In this document: positions 30,036 to 43,020 of the stretch, piece by piece
How the letters are laid out: each line of letters opens with the position of its first letter
Position numbering within the stretch: the first letter of the stretch is position 1
NCBI GenBank assembly: GCA_945910005.1
Contig: OX246749.1
Span: 29,715,018-29,779,017, forward strand
Reading direction: 5' to 3'
Source: Isoperla grammatica
Taxonomy: Eukaryota; Arthropoda; Insecta; Plecoptera; Perlodidae
Length of the DNA stretch: 64,000 nt
Notes under the pieces: generated by a model
What the model saw: only the letters and a program-made list of their open reading frames with translations
The model's database searches: none
Told to the model about the DNA's origin: nothing
Position numbers and translations under genes: made by a program

Positions 30036-30289
30036 TTCGCTACACTAGATCTCCAATTTTGAACGGCGAGGGTCTCCTTAAGAGGAATCGTATTCGTAAG
30101 GTAGGGAGTCATTGTTATCAAGTCGTCGGCGTTTATTAAAAACAACATTGAAGGTTTTTGTTTCCGGCATAGAATTGTAAATATAATTTAAAAATGGTAA
30201 AATTAACTTATTCCTTTACTTTAGACTTATATATTTGATAATTTTGTTAGGTCCAAAACACTCCCTCGTCTTCAGGGTGGATCCCATAA

Positions 30290-30686
30290 GTTAGTGTGTA
30301 GCTAGCAGCGTCTCTCAGGTATTTGTGCCTGTAGTGGGTTTCCTGTAGGGGGTTTCATGTAGGAATGGTGAAATCTCGCCGTGAAGAAGTGTCTCATCGA
30401 TCTCCCTCATTCCGACTAGTGCATCAATGTGAGTATGTAGACACACTAAGTCAAAGAATTTATGAAATCGAATCGACGTCCCTCTAGACGGCCACTACAG
30501 CCCTAGACGTAACTTTCGTGCCAAGATGAATAACTGTTTTCTTGATACAGGCATAGCAGTAAGTATAGGTCCTGCCTCGTCAACCCAACGAAATGGCTCG
30601 GCAGACCCTGATTCAGAGCCGTCTTTCCAAGGGTTACCAGACCCATTCAGTGGAAACGAAGAACTCATCGACCTGATAAATGACAA
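30290..30686 (-). pseudogene. Array family A, copy 2
   Basis: A tryptophan codon of the LWWPS segment is changed to TAG near 30495, and a small duplication (GGGTTTC) lies near 30350. Confidence 0.7.
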
Positions 30687-31056
30687 GAAGCAGTGATAGT
30701 GGGTTTTTACATAATATTTTCGGTGTTTCTTATTGTCATGGCAACCATGTACTGATCGACAATTCCTGTTAGAATTTTTTTTCTAAAAGTTCTTAGATTG
30801 TTTCCTTAACATATTCTAAAGGAGCTGTTTCAGGGAACGTTTTTAAGAGATAAAGATATAAAGAGAACAACTAGATACTTACAATTGATGTCTTGTATGT
30901 AGATCTAGACAGTATAACAGGCTTGCTTTAACTCAAAAACACAGGTGGTGCTGAATATCAGGCAGGTAGTTGAGTCACACAACGACTGATGATGTAGCTT
31001 AGCGACGTTGTTTATTGAAACCCAATACAATTGAGCAATGAAAAAACTGTAATTGA

Positions 31057-31323
31057 TTAGATATCACAACCTTCTTTAATTAGTGAAAAAACTGCAATGC
31101 AACGTACTACATGTGTGGTTTCTGTTACAGGAAAAAACTGCAGACCACTGCAAGCGCTGTTTGTAATCATTAATCGCAATTTTCTTCCTGTACAGAACTG
31201 CATAGGGGGCAAATAATTTTTAATTGAAGTAAAAACGCGCGGCGGAGCTTTCTTCTCTATGTGCAGCGAATGTGTAGCGTTACGACTAACTTCCTCTGTG
31301 AATGCTTGCATTGCACTTATTTA
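31057..31323 (-). pseudogene. Array families C/B, copy 2, deleted
   Basis: About 850 bp, including all of the Cys-rich family B domain, is missing. Family C runs straight into the downstream interval at about 31237. Confidence 0.75.
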
Positions 31324-31332
31324 GTGATCCAT

Positions 31333-31587
31333 TTAGGTTCCAGGACATAACAGATCACGTGACTTAAAGGTAAGCAGCTGTAGGTGGGAGCATTGATTAG
31401 GAATAGGCATCTTACAAGTTCGCTTTACATAATTAAAACAAATAAATTTGAACTGATGGTGAAGCCACAGGTTTTTAACAAAATAACGTTGTTGATATAC
31501 CAGAGAAAAAGTTGAAACTATGGTGACGTTCAGCAGCTTAATCTTTGTGACCTCACCTGTAGGAAGCCTATAGTGTGTTGAAAACAT
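31333..31587 (-). CDS. Array family D, copy 2 (84 codons)
   Basis: Full 84-codon frame, but its stop no longer leads to an intact family C/B. Confidence 0.3.
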   Translation of the reverse strand: MFSTHYRLPTGEVTKIKLLNVTIVSTFSLVYQQRYFVKNLWLHHQFKFICFNYVKRTCKMPIPNQCSHLQLLTFKSRDLLCPGT

Positions 31588-31693
31588 GGATGATAAAAAA
31601 ATACTTCTTTATAATATATTTTCTTTAATGAAATTAGAATCATGTACAAATGATGTTAATTTAAAGCGACTGTTCGATAAAAGTTTGTAGAAT

Positions 31694-32218
31694 TTAAAAA
31701 TTAAAAATGGAATTTTTATAAATGAAATAAGAAAGAATAGTAAAAAAAGGCGACGGAATACCGGTTTTAGGCCTCTTCACCCTCGTTCTCGTCAATCCCA
31801 GAGTCTGCTTCATCTTCGGGGAATTCCAATCCTCAATGTCAGGTAAGGCAGGCCATGGAACTTCTACCGCATCATCGTGTTCCATGATTGGGTCTTCAGA
31901 TTCTACCTTGAACTGGTGGATTTGCACCTCCTGACCATAACACTGGGTAATGAGGGTTCGCATCCTCGCGAGGTCGTCAGTATATCTCCTGATGCACGCC
32001 TTTACCTCAGGGCACTCGAGATTGCCCCTCAACCAGTATTCCGTCACTTTTTTCTTATTTATTGTCCAATAATAAATTCTAGACAACGCACACAACGGCC
32101 TATCGTCGGTAAAAAGTTTAATTTTCTGTTGCCGACGTTGAACTAAATCACGAAGTAAACACTGGTTGGCCAATTTGACTACTAACGTTTCCTTCCTAGG
32201 GTATTTAAACAAGAACAT
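31694..32218 (-). pseudogene. Array family E, copy 2, tail frameshifted
   Basis: The first 130 codons match the intact copy. A small deletion near 31822 (GGGGAATTCC for GGGGACATCCC) shifts the acidic tail and adds unrelated codons. Confidence 0.6.
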
Positions 32219-35005
32219 GCAAGGATTTTTTTAGAGATATAAAATCAATTCCTTCTTATATTTCCCTGCTATCTAATAAATTGAAGCGTAGTAAAAATGT
32301 AACACTATTTTCCTTGCGACAAACATTGTAATGGAGGTGTTATCAAGTCTCAACTCGCTCTATTAACCACAATTTCCTTCCTGTGCGAAACTGCATAGGA
32401 GGTAAATAAAATTTAATTGTGGTAAAACCTAACTAGCTTCAATCAATTACCACATGCATATGCAAGATATTGTGTTGATTAAGAAGTTGTGGTTAGGATA
32501 AGAAAAATGATTACAAAATGTATATTTCAATTAAGTGATTATTAATAAATCATTCGCAGATATTACCAAACATGAGAATATTATTATTTATAATTCCATC
32601 AAGTCCTAGACCGTACTTATCCAAAAGATAAAAAATTGGCCGCTATCACTTACGATTATTCCTTTCGTATAACGCTTCCTGTTACAGCCTCGTGTGCAGT
32701 GTTTAAGAGGTCTTATAATTTAACATTGAAAACAAATAACACAGAGCGCGTAACAAAATTACAATCAAAGTAAAATACACACTATACCATTCATCTCAAA
32801 ATGGGGAATTTTTTTGGAACAACATTGCAATCAAAGTACGTACTAAAAAATTTCTCTAGCCAATGAGCTTTTCTCAATAAAGTTACACAAAGACTAAGAG
32901 TCGGACCCCTCGTCACGGTCGAACTCCGCGTCGAACCGAGGACCTCTAGATACGGAATCGAACCAAGGACCAAGCACCAGGAGGTAGCCCGTCTGGGCCC
33001 GGGGAAGAATAGGCCCAGAGTGACTCTGCTAGTCGTAAGAGGCGACAAAAGGAGACCCTGTCCCTATCCTCCCACATTCCCACTGAAGATTTCCCCTCCC
33101 ACTTGGCCCTGCCCTCCCTTGCTGGACTCCCATATGATGACCCACGCGACGTACAATTGATCTGCTTCGGATATGGCATTGATTCTTCATCATCATCTTG
33201 TCATCTTCACTATCACCCGCCCATCGTCTCGATTAGCCATTGTTGCACAAATATGAGACGTTAAGCCCCATTAATCCTAACTAAGCACCATTAGTAACGT
33301 CCAGAGAGTCGAACCCTACAACGACTCGCTAGCGGAAACGTTATCGGAGTCTGCGCTATTTCCTGTATGTTTTCAGTATTCATGCAGCTATTAAGAGCGT
33401 TCTAATTTAACATAGAGAATAAATAACCTTCACATAAAAACGAGCCAAGGACCTCGCGCCAAGAAAAGACTACGTACTAAGGTTAGCACAGACCTCATAA
33501 ACAAGATGCATTCTAGTGGTATGAAAAGGAACTAAGCACCTTGTGATTGCAACTCACTGCAAAGTAGTCTACATTTCTCTAACCAAGGAGCTATTTTCAA
33601 TAAAGCTATACAAATACGAAGAGTCGGGCCCCTCGTCACGGTTGAACCTAGGACCTTTACATAGGGAATCGAACCAAGGACCTATTTACTTACTCGTACT
33701 AAGCTACGTACGATGATAAGACGACGATGTGGTCAACGGAACTCGGCCGGATGTGGTCAGACACAGCTCTACCATTGATTTATAAGCTATTATTTATACT
33801 CAATTTTCTAATCATTGTTTTAAAAGTAAACTATTGGATATATATAAACCAAAAGTTGATGACAACCTCGGCAAATAAATTCTCTTTCATAATATCACAT
33901 CAACTTTCTACCAAATCTCTTTGATTCGACGTAATCGCTCACCTGCTTAAGCTGTCCAATAACTACTCCTCTCCTTTCTACATTTCCTAGGCAATTGCAA
34001 GCATTTAAAGAAGGTAAAATACATAACCAAATAATATAAAATGGACACAATTTTCTTGGCACTGTGGTTTGGTAGAGCATGTTTTCAGACACTTCCAATT
34101 TGTAACAAAACAATATAATGGGTTAGGGCCTACCAGTATGTGTAATACAGCAGGGCCTAATAGTCTTTTAAAACAACAAGTAATTTTTGGAAATTCCATT
34201 CCTTTTGTCTTTTTTTAAATTGCTTTTGTTCAACTTGCAACAAAAAGTTCCGTTTTATAGGCTACTAAAAATAAAACTAATTAATACTATAGGCTACAAG
34301 AAATGAAATTTTGTACATATACTTTTTTTCAAACTTAAAAAAAATGTAGGCCGTATATTGATCTGACCATTAATATTTTCATCATACACCCCTACCTAAG
34401 AAGTAGTAATTTGATAGTCAGCCTCAAATGAACGTTTGCTCAGTGCTCAAGGCTGCTCAGGGCTGCTCAAGGCTGCTGGTCACCAGAGGGGAGTATCTTC
34501 TCTAACAGAGCTACTATTTTCATATTTTGCTCTAATCTCTCACAGTGACGGGCAGCCTTGTTTGCTTCCATTATGTCGAACATCTCTTGTTGACTCAACT
34601 TACGTTTTTCACCTCGATTATTATTCCCTGAAACATATACCATGAAATAACATAAATTATACTTTCGTAAATTGGCATCCTAACGTTTTGGGGATTAATG
34701 TTTTGGATACAGTTTATTTGTATTTCATTCAATGTGTGTCATAACATTGTCAGTGTTCAGTCATAACAATGATTTACAAATGAGAGCAATAAATACAGGT
34801 TAGTCCCTCAATCTTGTATTCATATTAGTTGGTGATTAGTACTACTAATGACTGATGTACAAGTTTTGGCTACAGTATTAGTGTTAACATATTTTTAATA
34901 AAATAAAATGTTATGCCAATAACGTCTAAATTAGTTTTGACGATTGGATCTAAACCCCCAACCCACATGTTTTCAGACAACTTGTTGCTCGTATTTCACA
35001 GGTGT
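32219..35005 (-). repeat. Array block C, unit 2
   Basis: Same content as unit 1, with a private family R insertion at 32984-33282. Confidence 0.7.
32984..33282 (+). mobile_element. Family R copy 4 (GTAAGAGGCGAC-type head), 12-bp TSD
   Basis: Starts GTAGCCCGTCTGGGCCCGGG, ends ACGTTAAGCCCCATTAATCC. Flanked by AAGCACCAGGAG and AAGCACCATTAG (two mismatches). The site is empty in units 1, 3 and 4. Confidence 0.88.
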
Positions 35006-36729
35006 TGTAACGGAACTCCCGCCTTTTCGACCCCCGGGTAGTGTCTAGAGGAGATAAATGACCAAACTCGTAACTAGTAAAGAGGGTATAAGAGCAGGAT
35101 GGACGATACAAGAACGCTGTCCGCTAGTCGTAGTCAGTAGCGTGTACACGAGCACGGTTCACTTTGCGGCACTCCCGTTAAGGACGGCTAGTGATCGGCA
35201 ATACTCGTGGGTAAGTGTAAGTGTACACGAGCACGGTTCACTTTGCGGCAATCCGGTTAAGGACGGCTAGTGATCGGCAATACTCGTGGGTCAGTGTAAG
35301 TGTACACGAGCACGGTTCACTTTGCGGCAATCCGGTTAAGGACGGCTAGTGATCGGCAATACTCGTGGGTAAGTGTAAGTGTACACGAGCACGGTTCACT
35401 TTGCGGCAATCCGGTTAAGGACGGCTAGTGATCGGCAATACTCGTGGGTCAGTGTAAGTGTACACGAGCACGGTTCACTTTGCGGCAATCCGGTTAAGGA
35501 CGGCTAGTGATCGGCAATACTCGTGGGTAAGTGTAAGTGTGAAGTGTATTGCTACGGGACGCGCATACGACAAGGGAAGTAATATTGTAGGAGACTGACG
35601 AAAACTCTTTCGGTTGTTTTATGCTAAACTTTACTTGACAAGAAAAGACTTTAAAAAAGCATAGAGCACATTTGTTTCTCGGTGACTGAAGGAAACGAGA
35701 AACAGATACCACGAGTATAATTCTAACGAAAATTTGCTAAGTCGAAGCGACTTATTAAAAACAATTTAACAGGAACAAATACCATGGTAAAACTGGGAGT
35801 TGGCAATATGACAGTATTCTGAGTGTTGGCTCAACGCGAATTTAACAGGCCCCTATACGGGCTCTCTGTGCATGCGAGCTTGACGGCAGGCTATGTTACA
35901 ACGATGAGTTGTTCAAGCCGCCGGTCTTCGCAGCTCGGGCTTCACGGTACTCCAATGCTCCCGTGGATAGCTGCAGAGCTGACACTGCGTTAGGCTAGTG
36001 TGTTGCTGCTATTCCGGTGGGAGTCCTACACAAGGTAGGAGCGGGAAGCTCTGCTTGTGCTGGAACGGCTTGTCGCTGGGGAGGTGCCTGGAACTGTAAA
36101 ACTTGGACAGCGACGTGCGTATACATAGGCGCGCCTAGCCTCCCTTCGAAGCTCGAGGCCGAAGGGGTGCCGAGGATACCCGAGCGGGTTCGGAAATCGA
36201 GGGGTGGGAGCGGACGCGCATGCGCGTAGCAAGCTACCGCGTCGTCTGCTAGAATTGTACGTCGAGTCGTGATTTGCCAGTATTGCCAACTTCCACACAT
36301 ACACACTGAGACAGTATTGCCAACTTTACAACACAAACACATTAACCACCCCGGAGAAGGGGATAAAAGTATCTGACACTAAGGGGAAACGCCCCTACGC
36401 CTTGCGCCTGACTGGCGCTAAGCTGAGCCTATGGCTAAATGGGTCTACGATGCAAACAAAATCTACATATAAACTACACAAACACAAAATACACTACAGT
36501 CTAGTACAAAAATATAATCTATTACCTTAAAGTTAAAATGTGGTCGGAAAAGTTACACAAGACAAATATTATTTGATAAAATCACACTCAACACTATAAA
36601 ACAATCCCAAAACAAACAAAGAAAAGCAATCTTGGGAACAGGTGGATGCCGTGCTGGCATCTGTGTCTCAAACATGGTATTACATTTTGGCGCTTCATTC
36701 AAACCTGAGGTAGGGGCTTTTCCCCTACA
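35006..36729 (-). mobile_element. Gypsy-type LTR, unit 2, with internal 79-bp tandem repeats
   Basis: Same ends as the unit 1 LTR. It is about 130 bp longer than unit 1 and 310 bp longer than unit 4, chiefly through the tandem repeat at 35142-35536. Confidence 0.65.
35142..35536. repeat. Five 79-bp tandem copies inside the LTR
   Basis: Copies begin GTGTACACGAGCACGG at about 35142, 35221, 35300, 35379 and 35458. The joint alternates GGGTAAGTG, GGGTCAGTG, GGGTAAGTG, GGGTCAGTG, GGGTAAGTG. The LTRs at 27 and 52 kb hold one copy. Confidence 0.95.
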
Positions 36730-36917
36730 ATACCCCCCCAAAAGAAAGTTCTTTGGGCATTAAAAGCCGAAGGCTTGCATTGCGCAAAGAATTTCTCCAA
36801 TAAAAAGTTCATCTAAAAATAGTAAGATTAATAAAACGTTACAAAATATCAAAACAAAAATTAACTTAAACGTATGCCCACTGCATGGTATTTAGACAAT
36901 GTGGGGGGATCCCAGGA

Positions 36918-37552
36918 TCAGTCGAGTCTGGCGCGCTTCATTGTCTCCTCGTAGTCGGCCGTGAAGTAACCTCGGCTGCCGTCGGTCACTGGTTCGCCAG
37001 GCGAAGGGTTCTTCTCGAGGCGTCGACGGCATCGGTTTTCACGGCGCTTGGAGTTCTGCTTCGCTTTTCGAGCACGCCGCTGCAGTTCCCGCCGGTCGTC
37101 CTTGCTGTTGAACGGGTTGTCGACTGCCTTGACGGGTGCCTGCTCCTTGGGGAAAGCAAGTGGACGCGGCTCGGGGGACGAGGTTCTGTAGGGGTCGGGA
37201 GTCTTCGGAATGTCCTCCCGACGAGGTGGTTCGAACTCTGATCCGATGTGGGGTTTCATAACAGCTATTGCTGCGTACGTAGCGGAGGCCATCCCGCCGT
37301 ACTGCCGTAGTGCCGTAGTGGATCCCGCCCTTGATCGATAAGGGCCGTTCTCGAACAACCCTCTGGGACCCTCTTCGGTGCCTTTGGGGATTCCATGAAG
37401 CTCTTCATTAGAATGTCCTTTGTCCTGGACCTTGGGGGTGGTGTAACCGTTGCGGCGTTTCTCAGGCGCAATTCGACGGAGGAAGTTTTTGTCTTTCTTC
37501 TGCTTATGGCGGGCCTGCGCTCATCCCCTAACGTTGCTAAAAACTGCGCCAT
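36918..37552 (-). pseudogene. ORF3, unit 2, frameshifted
   Basis: The N-terminal 95-codon and C-terminal 146-codon frames are out of register around 37290-37330, where CCGTAGTG is duplicated. Confidence 0.6.
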
Positions 37553-37589
37553 TTAAGCTGCAAAAAACGGAGGACACAGATAAATGGTA

Positions 37590-37850
37590 ACCCTTTTCAT
37601 CTTTGATATGCGCTTAACCACTGGGGCGGCCAGGTACTGCGAAGAGGTCGCGTCATTGGGGGAGGAGGGGAAGGTGGAATCAGAGGGTTCTCCGGGAAGT
37701 CGAGCGTCTCTTCATCGGTTAACTCAGGTTCTTCTTCCGATGAAGAATCAGGTTCGAGGCCTTCTTCTGCTCCCCCCGGAGAAGCGTTTGTTTGTTTTTC
37801 ACCACACTAGATCTCCAATTTTGAACGGCGAGGGTCTCCTTAAGAGGATT
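37590..37850 (-). pseudogene. Gypsy integrase end, unit 2, internally deleted
   Basis: About 180 bp is missing at 37789 relative to the 54-kb copy, removing the conserved GPF/VYEL part. Only the acidic tail and the DLVW end remain. Confidence 0.65.
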
Positions 37851-38008
37851 CGTATCCGTAAGGTAGGGAGTCATTGTTATCAAGTCGTCGGCGTTTATTA
37901 AAAACAACATTGAAGGTTTTTGTTTCCAGCTTAGAATTATAAATAAAATTTAAAAATGGTAAAATTAACTAATTCCTTTACTTTAGACTTATATATTTGA
38001 TAATTTTG

Positions 38009-38437
38009 TTAGGTCCAAAACACTCCCTCGTCTTCAGGGTGGATCCCATAAGTTAGTGTGTAGCTAGCAGCCTCTCTTAGGTATTTGTGCCTGTAGTGGG
38101 TTTGCTGTAGGGATGGTGAAATCTCGCCGTGAAGAAGTGTCTCATCGACCTTCCTGATTCCGACTAGTGCATCAATTTGAGTATGTAGACACACTAAGTC
38201 AAAGAATTTATGAAATCGAATCGACGTCTCTCTAGAGGGCCACCACAGCCCTAGACGTAACATTCGTGCAATGATGAATAACTGTTTTCTTGATACAGGC
38301 ATAGCAGTAAGTATGGGTCCTGCCTCGTCAACCCAACGAAATGGCTAGGCAGACCCTGATTCAGAGCCGTCTTTCCAAGGGTTACCAGACCCATTCAGTG
38401 GGAACGAAGAACTCATCGACCTGATAAATGACAAGAA
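38009..38437 (-). pseudogene. Array family A, copy 3
   Basis: The Glu codon in SAEPF is changed to TAG near 38345. The remaining frame (38009-38302) keeps the normal PEDEGVFWT end. Confidence 0.7.
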
Positions 38438-39250
38438 GCAGTGATAGTGGGTTTTTACATAATATTTTCGGTGTTTCTTATTGTCATGGCAACTATGTAC
38501 TGATCGACGATTCCTGTTAGAATTTTTTTTTCTAAAAGTTCTTAGATTGTTTCCTTAACATATTCTAAAGGAGCTGTTTCAGGGAACGTTTTTAAGAGAT
38601 AAAGATATAAAAAGAACAACTTGATACTTACAATTGATGTCTTGCATGTAGATCTAGACAGTATAACAGGCTTGTTTCAACTCAAAAACACAGGTGGTGC
38701 TGAATATCAGGCAGGTAGTTGAGTCACACAACGACTGATGATGTAGCTTAGCGACGTTGTTTATTTAAACCCAATACAATTGAGCAATGAGAAAACTGTT
38801 ATTGATTAGATATCACAACCTTCTTTAATTAATGAAAAAACTGCAATGCAACGTACTACATGTGTGGTTTCTGTTACAGGGAAAAACTGCAGACCACTGC
38901 ACGCGCTGTTTGTAATCGTTAATCGCAATTTCCTTCTTGTACAGAACTGCATAGGGGGCAAATAATTTTTAATTGATGTAAAAACTAACAAGCTTCAAGC
39001 AGTTACTACATCCATATACAAGATATTGTGTTGATCAAGAAGTTGTGGTTAGGATAAGGAAAATGATTACAGAATGTTTGTTTTAATTAAGTGTTTATTA
39101 GTAATGTTTTTTTGATATTGAAGAAACATGTAGTATATATTAGGTACATTATTGAATTCACAATTTTCATTGATACTTACGTAGACTTTCAGTAGCACAT
39201 TCTTCAGTAATGACCACATCTTGCATTTATTTTTACGTTGTATGTATTGT

Positions 39251-39748
39251 TTACAAAAACATCAAAGGTTTAAAAAAGCATTCGTCGTAATCTCCAACAT
39301 GGCAACATTCTCGCCAATCTTGTACTCTCCATAGAGGTTTCAGGCATGAATCACACCAATGAGAATGATCTTGTACAAAATCCTTAATATCACTGTCATA
39401 GAGCATGCGATAATTTTCGCAACAATACACGAACCCGTAACAAGCTGGTCCTTTAAAGTTTGGCGCACAAGACATGCATAGATTCATAATACCTCCATTG
39501 TACTCAATATATTCTAGAAAAGCACAATTATATTCGTAGAATGCAAAATTGTACATTGAATCGTTAAGCATTTCTATGAATTCAGGGAAGCGTAATTGTG
39601 ATATTGTGTCCTTATCGACTTCTATTACTGCTAAATCTATTATAATAAGATCTTCTTGCAAATCAACACTGTCGTCAATGACAAAGTGATCAACGTGCGG
39701 TAATTCACCAGCATCGTCACGATTAATAACCTCTTTAGTGAGACGCAT
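39251..39748 (-). CDS. Array family B, copy 2: 165-aa Cys-rich protein, intact
   Basis: All cysteines of the C-terminal domain are kept except one in the last dozen residues (FFKP for FCNP). The N-terminal acidic half differs at about 18 positions from copy 1. Confidence 0.5.
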   Translation of the reverse strand: MRLTKEVINRDDAGELPHVDHFVIDDSVDLQEDLIIIDLAVIEVDKDTISQLRFPEFIEMLNDSMYNFAFYEYNCAFLEYIEYNGGIMNLCMSCAPNFKGPACYGFVYCCENYRMLYDSDIKDFVQDHSHWCDSCLKPLWRVQDWRECCHVGDYDECFFKPLMFL

Positions 39749-39840
39749 GGTGGAGCTTTCTTCTCTATGTGCAGCGAATGGGTAGCGTTACGACCAACTT
39801 CCTCTCTGAATGCTTGCATTGCACTTATATAGTGATCCAT
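39640..39840 (-). CDS. Array family C, copy 3
   Basis: Its ATG at 39840 directly follows the family D stop at 39841-39843, in frame. Confidence 0.3.
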   Translation of the reverse strand: MDHYISAMQAFREEVGRNATHSLHIEKKAPPCVSLKRLLIVTMLVNYRTLITLSLTTVLICKKILL

Positions 39841-40095
39841 TTAGGTTCCAAGACATAACAGATCACGTGACTTAAAGGTAAGCAGCTGTAGGTGGGAGCA
39901 TTGATTAGGAATAGGCTTCTTACAAGTTCGCTTTACATCATTAAAACAAATAAATTTGAACTGATGGTGAAGCCACAGGTTGTCAACAAAATAACGTTGT
40001 TGATATACCAGAGAAAAAGTTAAAATTATGGTGACGTCCAGCAGCTTAATATTTGTGACCTCACCTGCAAAAAGCCTATAGAGTGTTGGAAACAT
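39841..40095 (-). CDS. Array family D, copy 3 (84 codons)
   Basis: Intact frame; the donor-like site reads GCAG^GTGAGG. Confidence 0.3.
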   Translation of the reverse strand: MFPTLYRLFAGEVTNIKLLDVTIILTFSLVYQQRYFVDNLWLHHQFKFICFNDVKRTCKKPIPNQCSHLQLLTFKSRDLLCLGT

Positions 40096-40274
40096 GGATG
40101 ATAAAAAAATACTTCTTTATAATATATTTTCTTTAATGAAATTAGAAAAATGTACAAATAAAATTAATTTAAAGCGACTATTAAATAAAAGTTTGTAAAA
40201 TTTAAAAATTTAAAATGGAATTTTTTATATATAAAATAAGAAAGAATAGAAAAAAAGGCGACGGAATACCGATT

Positions 40275-40735
40275 TTAGGCCTCTTCACCCTCCTCCTCCT
40301 CAATCCCAGAGTCTGCTTCATCTTCGGGGACATCCCAATCTTTAATGTCAGGTAATGCAGGCCATGGAACTTCTACAGCATCATCATGTTCCATGATTGG
40401 ATCTTCAGATTCTACCTCGAACTGGTGTGTTTGCACCTCCTGACCATACCACTGGGTAATAAGGGTTCGCATCCTCGCGAGGTCGTCAGTATATCCCTTA
40501 ATACACGCCTTTACCTCAGGGCACTCGAGATTGCCCCTAAACCAGTATTCCGTCACTTTTTTCTTATTTATTGTCCAATAATAAATTCTGGACAACGCCC
40601 ACAATGGCCTATCGTCGGTAAAAAGATTCATTTTCTATTGCAGGCGTTGAACTTAATCAAGAAGTAAACACTGGTTGACCAATTTGACTACTAACGTTTC
40701 CTTCCTAGGGGATTTAAACGAGAACATGCAAGGAT
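40275..40735 (-). pseudogene. Array family E, copy 3
   Basis: The N-terminal region carries a stop near 40632 (Gln codon to TAG). Downstream, 118 codons are open to the normal acidic end. Confidence 0.6.
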
Positions 40736-42395
40736 TTTTTTAGACATTTTAAATCAATTCCTTCTTATATTTCCCTGCTATCTAATAAATTGAAGCGTAG
40801 TAAAAATGTAACACTATTTTCCTTGCGACAAACATTGTAATGGAGGTGTTATCAAGTCTCAACTCGCTCTATTAACCACAATTTCCTTCCTGTGCGAAAC
40901 TGCATAGGAGGTAAATAAAATTTAATTGTGGTAAAACCTAACTAGCTTCAATCAATTACCACATGCATATGCAAGATATTGTGTTGATTAAGAAGTTGTG
41001 GTTAGGATAAGAAAAATGATTACAAAATGTATATTTCAATTAAGTGATTATCAATAAATCATTCGCAGATATTACCAAACATGAGAATATTATTATTTAT
41101 AATTCCATCAAGTCCTAGACCGTACTTATCCAAAAGATAAAAAATTTGCCGCTATCACTTACGATTATTCCTTTCGTATTAATGCTTCCTGTTACAGCCT
41201 CGTGTGCAGTGTTTAAGAGGTCTTATAATTTAACATTGAAAACAAATAACACAGAGCGCGTAAATTACAATCAAAGTAAAATACACACTATACCATTAAT
41301 CTCAAAATGGGGAATTTTTTAGGAACAACATTGCAATCAAAGTACGTACTAAAAAACAATTTCTCTAACCAATGAGCTTTTCTCAATAAAGCTATACAAA
41401 GACTAAGAGTCAAACCCCTCGTCACGGTCGAACCCCGCGTCGAACCGAGGACCTCTAGATACGGAATCGAACCAAGGACCAAGCACCAGGAGTAACGTCC
41501 GGAGAGTCGAACCCTACAACGACTCGCTAGCGGAAACGTTATCGGAGTCTGCGCTATTTCCTGTATGTTTTCAGTATTCATGCAGCTATTAAGAGCGTTC
41601 TAATTTAACATAGAGAATAAATAACCTTCACATAAAAACGAACCAAGGACCTCGCGCCAAGAAAAGACTACGTACTAAGGTTAGCACAGACCTCATAAAC
41701 AAGATGCATTCTAGTGGTATGAAAAGGAACTAAGCACCCTGTGATTGCAACTCACTGCAAAGTAGACTACATTTCTCTAACCCAGGAGCTATTCTCAATA
41801 AAGCTATACAAATACGAAGAGTCGGGCCCCTCGTCACGGTTGAACCTAGGACCTTTACATAGGGAATCGAACCAAGGACCTATTTACTTACTCGTACTAA
41901 GCTACGTACGATGATAAGACGACGATGTGGTCAACGGAACTCGGCCGGATGTGGTCAGACACAGCTCTACCATTGATTTATAAGCTCTTATTTATACTCA
42001 ATTTACTAATCATTTTTTAAAAAGTAAACTATTGGAAATATATAAACCAAAAGTTGATGACAACCTCGGCAAATAAATTCTCTTTCATAACATCACATCA
42101 ACTTTCTACCAAATCTCTTTGATTCGACGTAATCGCCCACCTGCTTAAGCTGTCCAATAACTACTCCTCTCCTTTCTACATTTCCTAGGCAATTGCAAGC
42201 ATTTAAAGAAGGTAAAATACATAACCAAATAATATAAAATGAACACAATTTTCTTGGCACTGTGGTTTGATAGAGCATGTTTTCAGACACTTCCAATTTA
42301 TAACAATTCCAATTTGTAAAACAATGTACATTTTACAAAACGGCGAGGTTCGAGCAACAAAACAATATAATGGGTTAGGGCCTACCAGTCAAACA
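40736..42395 (-). repeat. Array block C, unit 3, truncated
   Basis: Ends abruptly at GGGCCTACCAGT (about 42390) and continues directly with the integrase remnant next to family R copy 5. The rest of C, the LTR, ORF3 and most of the integrase end (about 3.7 kb) are deleted. Confidence 0.8.
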
Positions 42396-42422
42396 AATGT
42401 TTGTATGTTTGTTTTTCGCTAC

Positions 42423-42801
42423 CTGCCCAGGGACTGCTACCTTAACGTGGTGGGCAGGTTTGCATGCTTTGTTGATCCCGAGACCTATGCCGGCGGAAGC
42501 GTATGCTTCTGGTAGGGCCACCCAAGCCGGACTGGTCGAGGAGGAGAAGTCAGACGAAGTGCAGTCCACACCCCAATCCCCTTTCCCCCCCTCAAGTCCC
42601 ATTAAATATTTCTCCTCCCACTTGGCCCTGCCCTCCCTTGCTGGACTCCCGTATGACGACTCACGCGACGTACAATGGATCTGATTCGGATGTGGCTTTA
42701 TTCTGCATTATCATCTTTCTCATCTTCATTATCACCCGCTCATCGTCTCGATTAGCCATCGTTGCATAAATATGAGACGTTAAGCCCCATCAATCATCAT
42801 C
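42423..42801 (+). mobile_element. Family R copy 5, same insertion as copy 3
   Basis: Same target and TSD (TTCGCTAC at 42415-42422 and 42802-42809) as the copy at 29658, so the two units descend from one that already carried it. Confidence 0.9.
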
Positions 42802-43020
42802 TTCGCTACACTAGATCTCCAATTTTGAACGGCGAGGGTCTCCTTAAGAGGAATCGTATCCGTAAGGTAGGGAGTCATTGTTATCAAGTCGTCGGCGTTT
42901 ATTAAAAACAACATTGAAGGTTTTTGTTTCCGGCTTAGAATTATAAATAAAATTTAAAAATGGTAAAATGGTAAGATTAACTAATTCCTTTACTTATGAC
43001 TTATATATTTGATAATTTTG

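Noticed and set aside
35142..35536. CRISPR-like array
   Set aside because: The repeats are contiguous 79-bp tandem copies without unique spacers, in a eukaryotic LTR.
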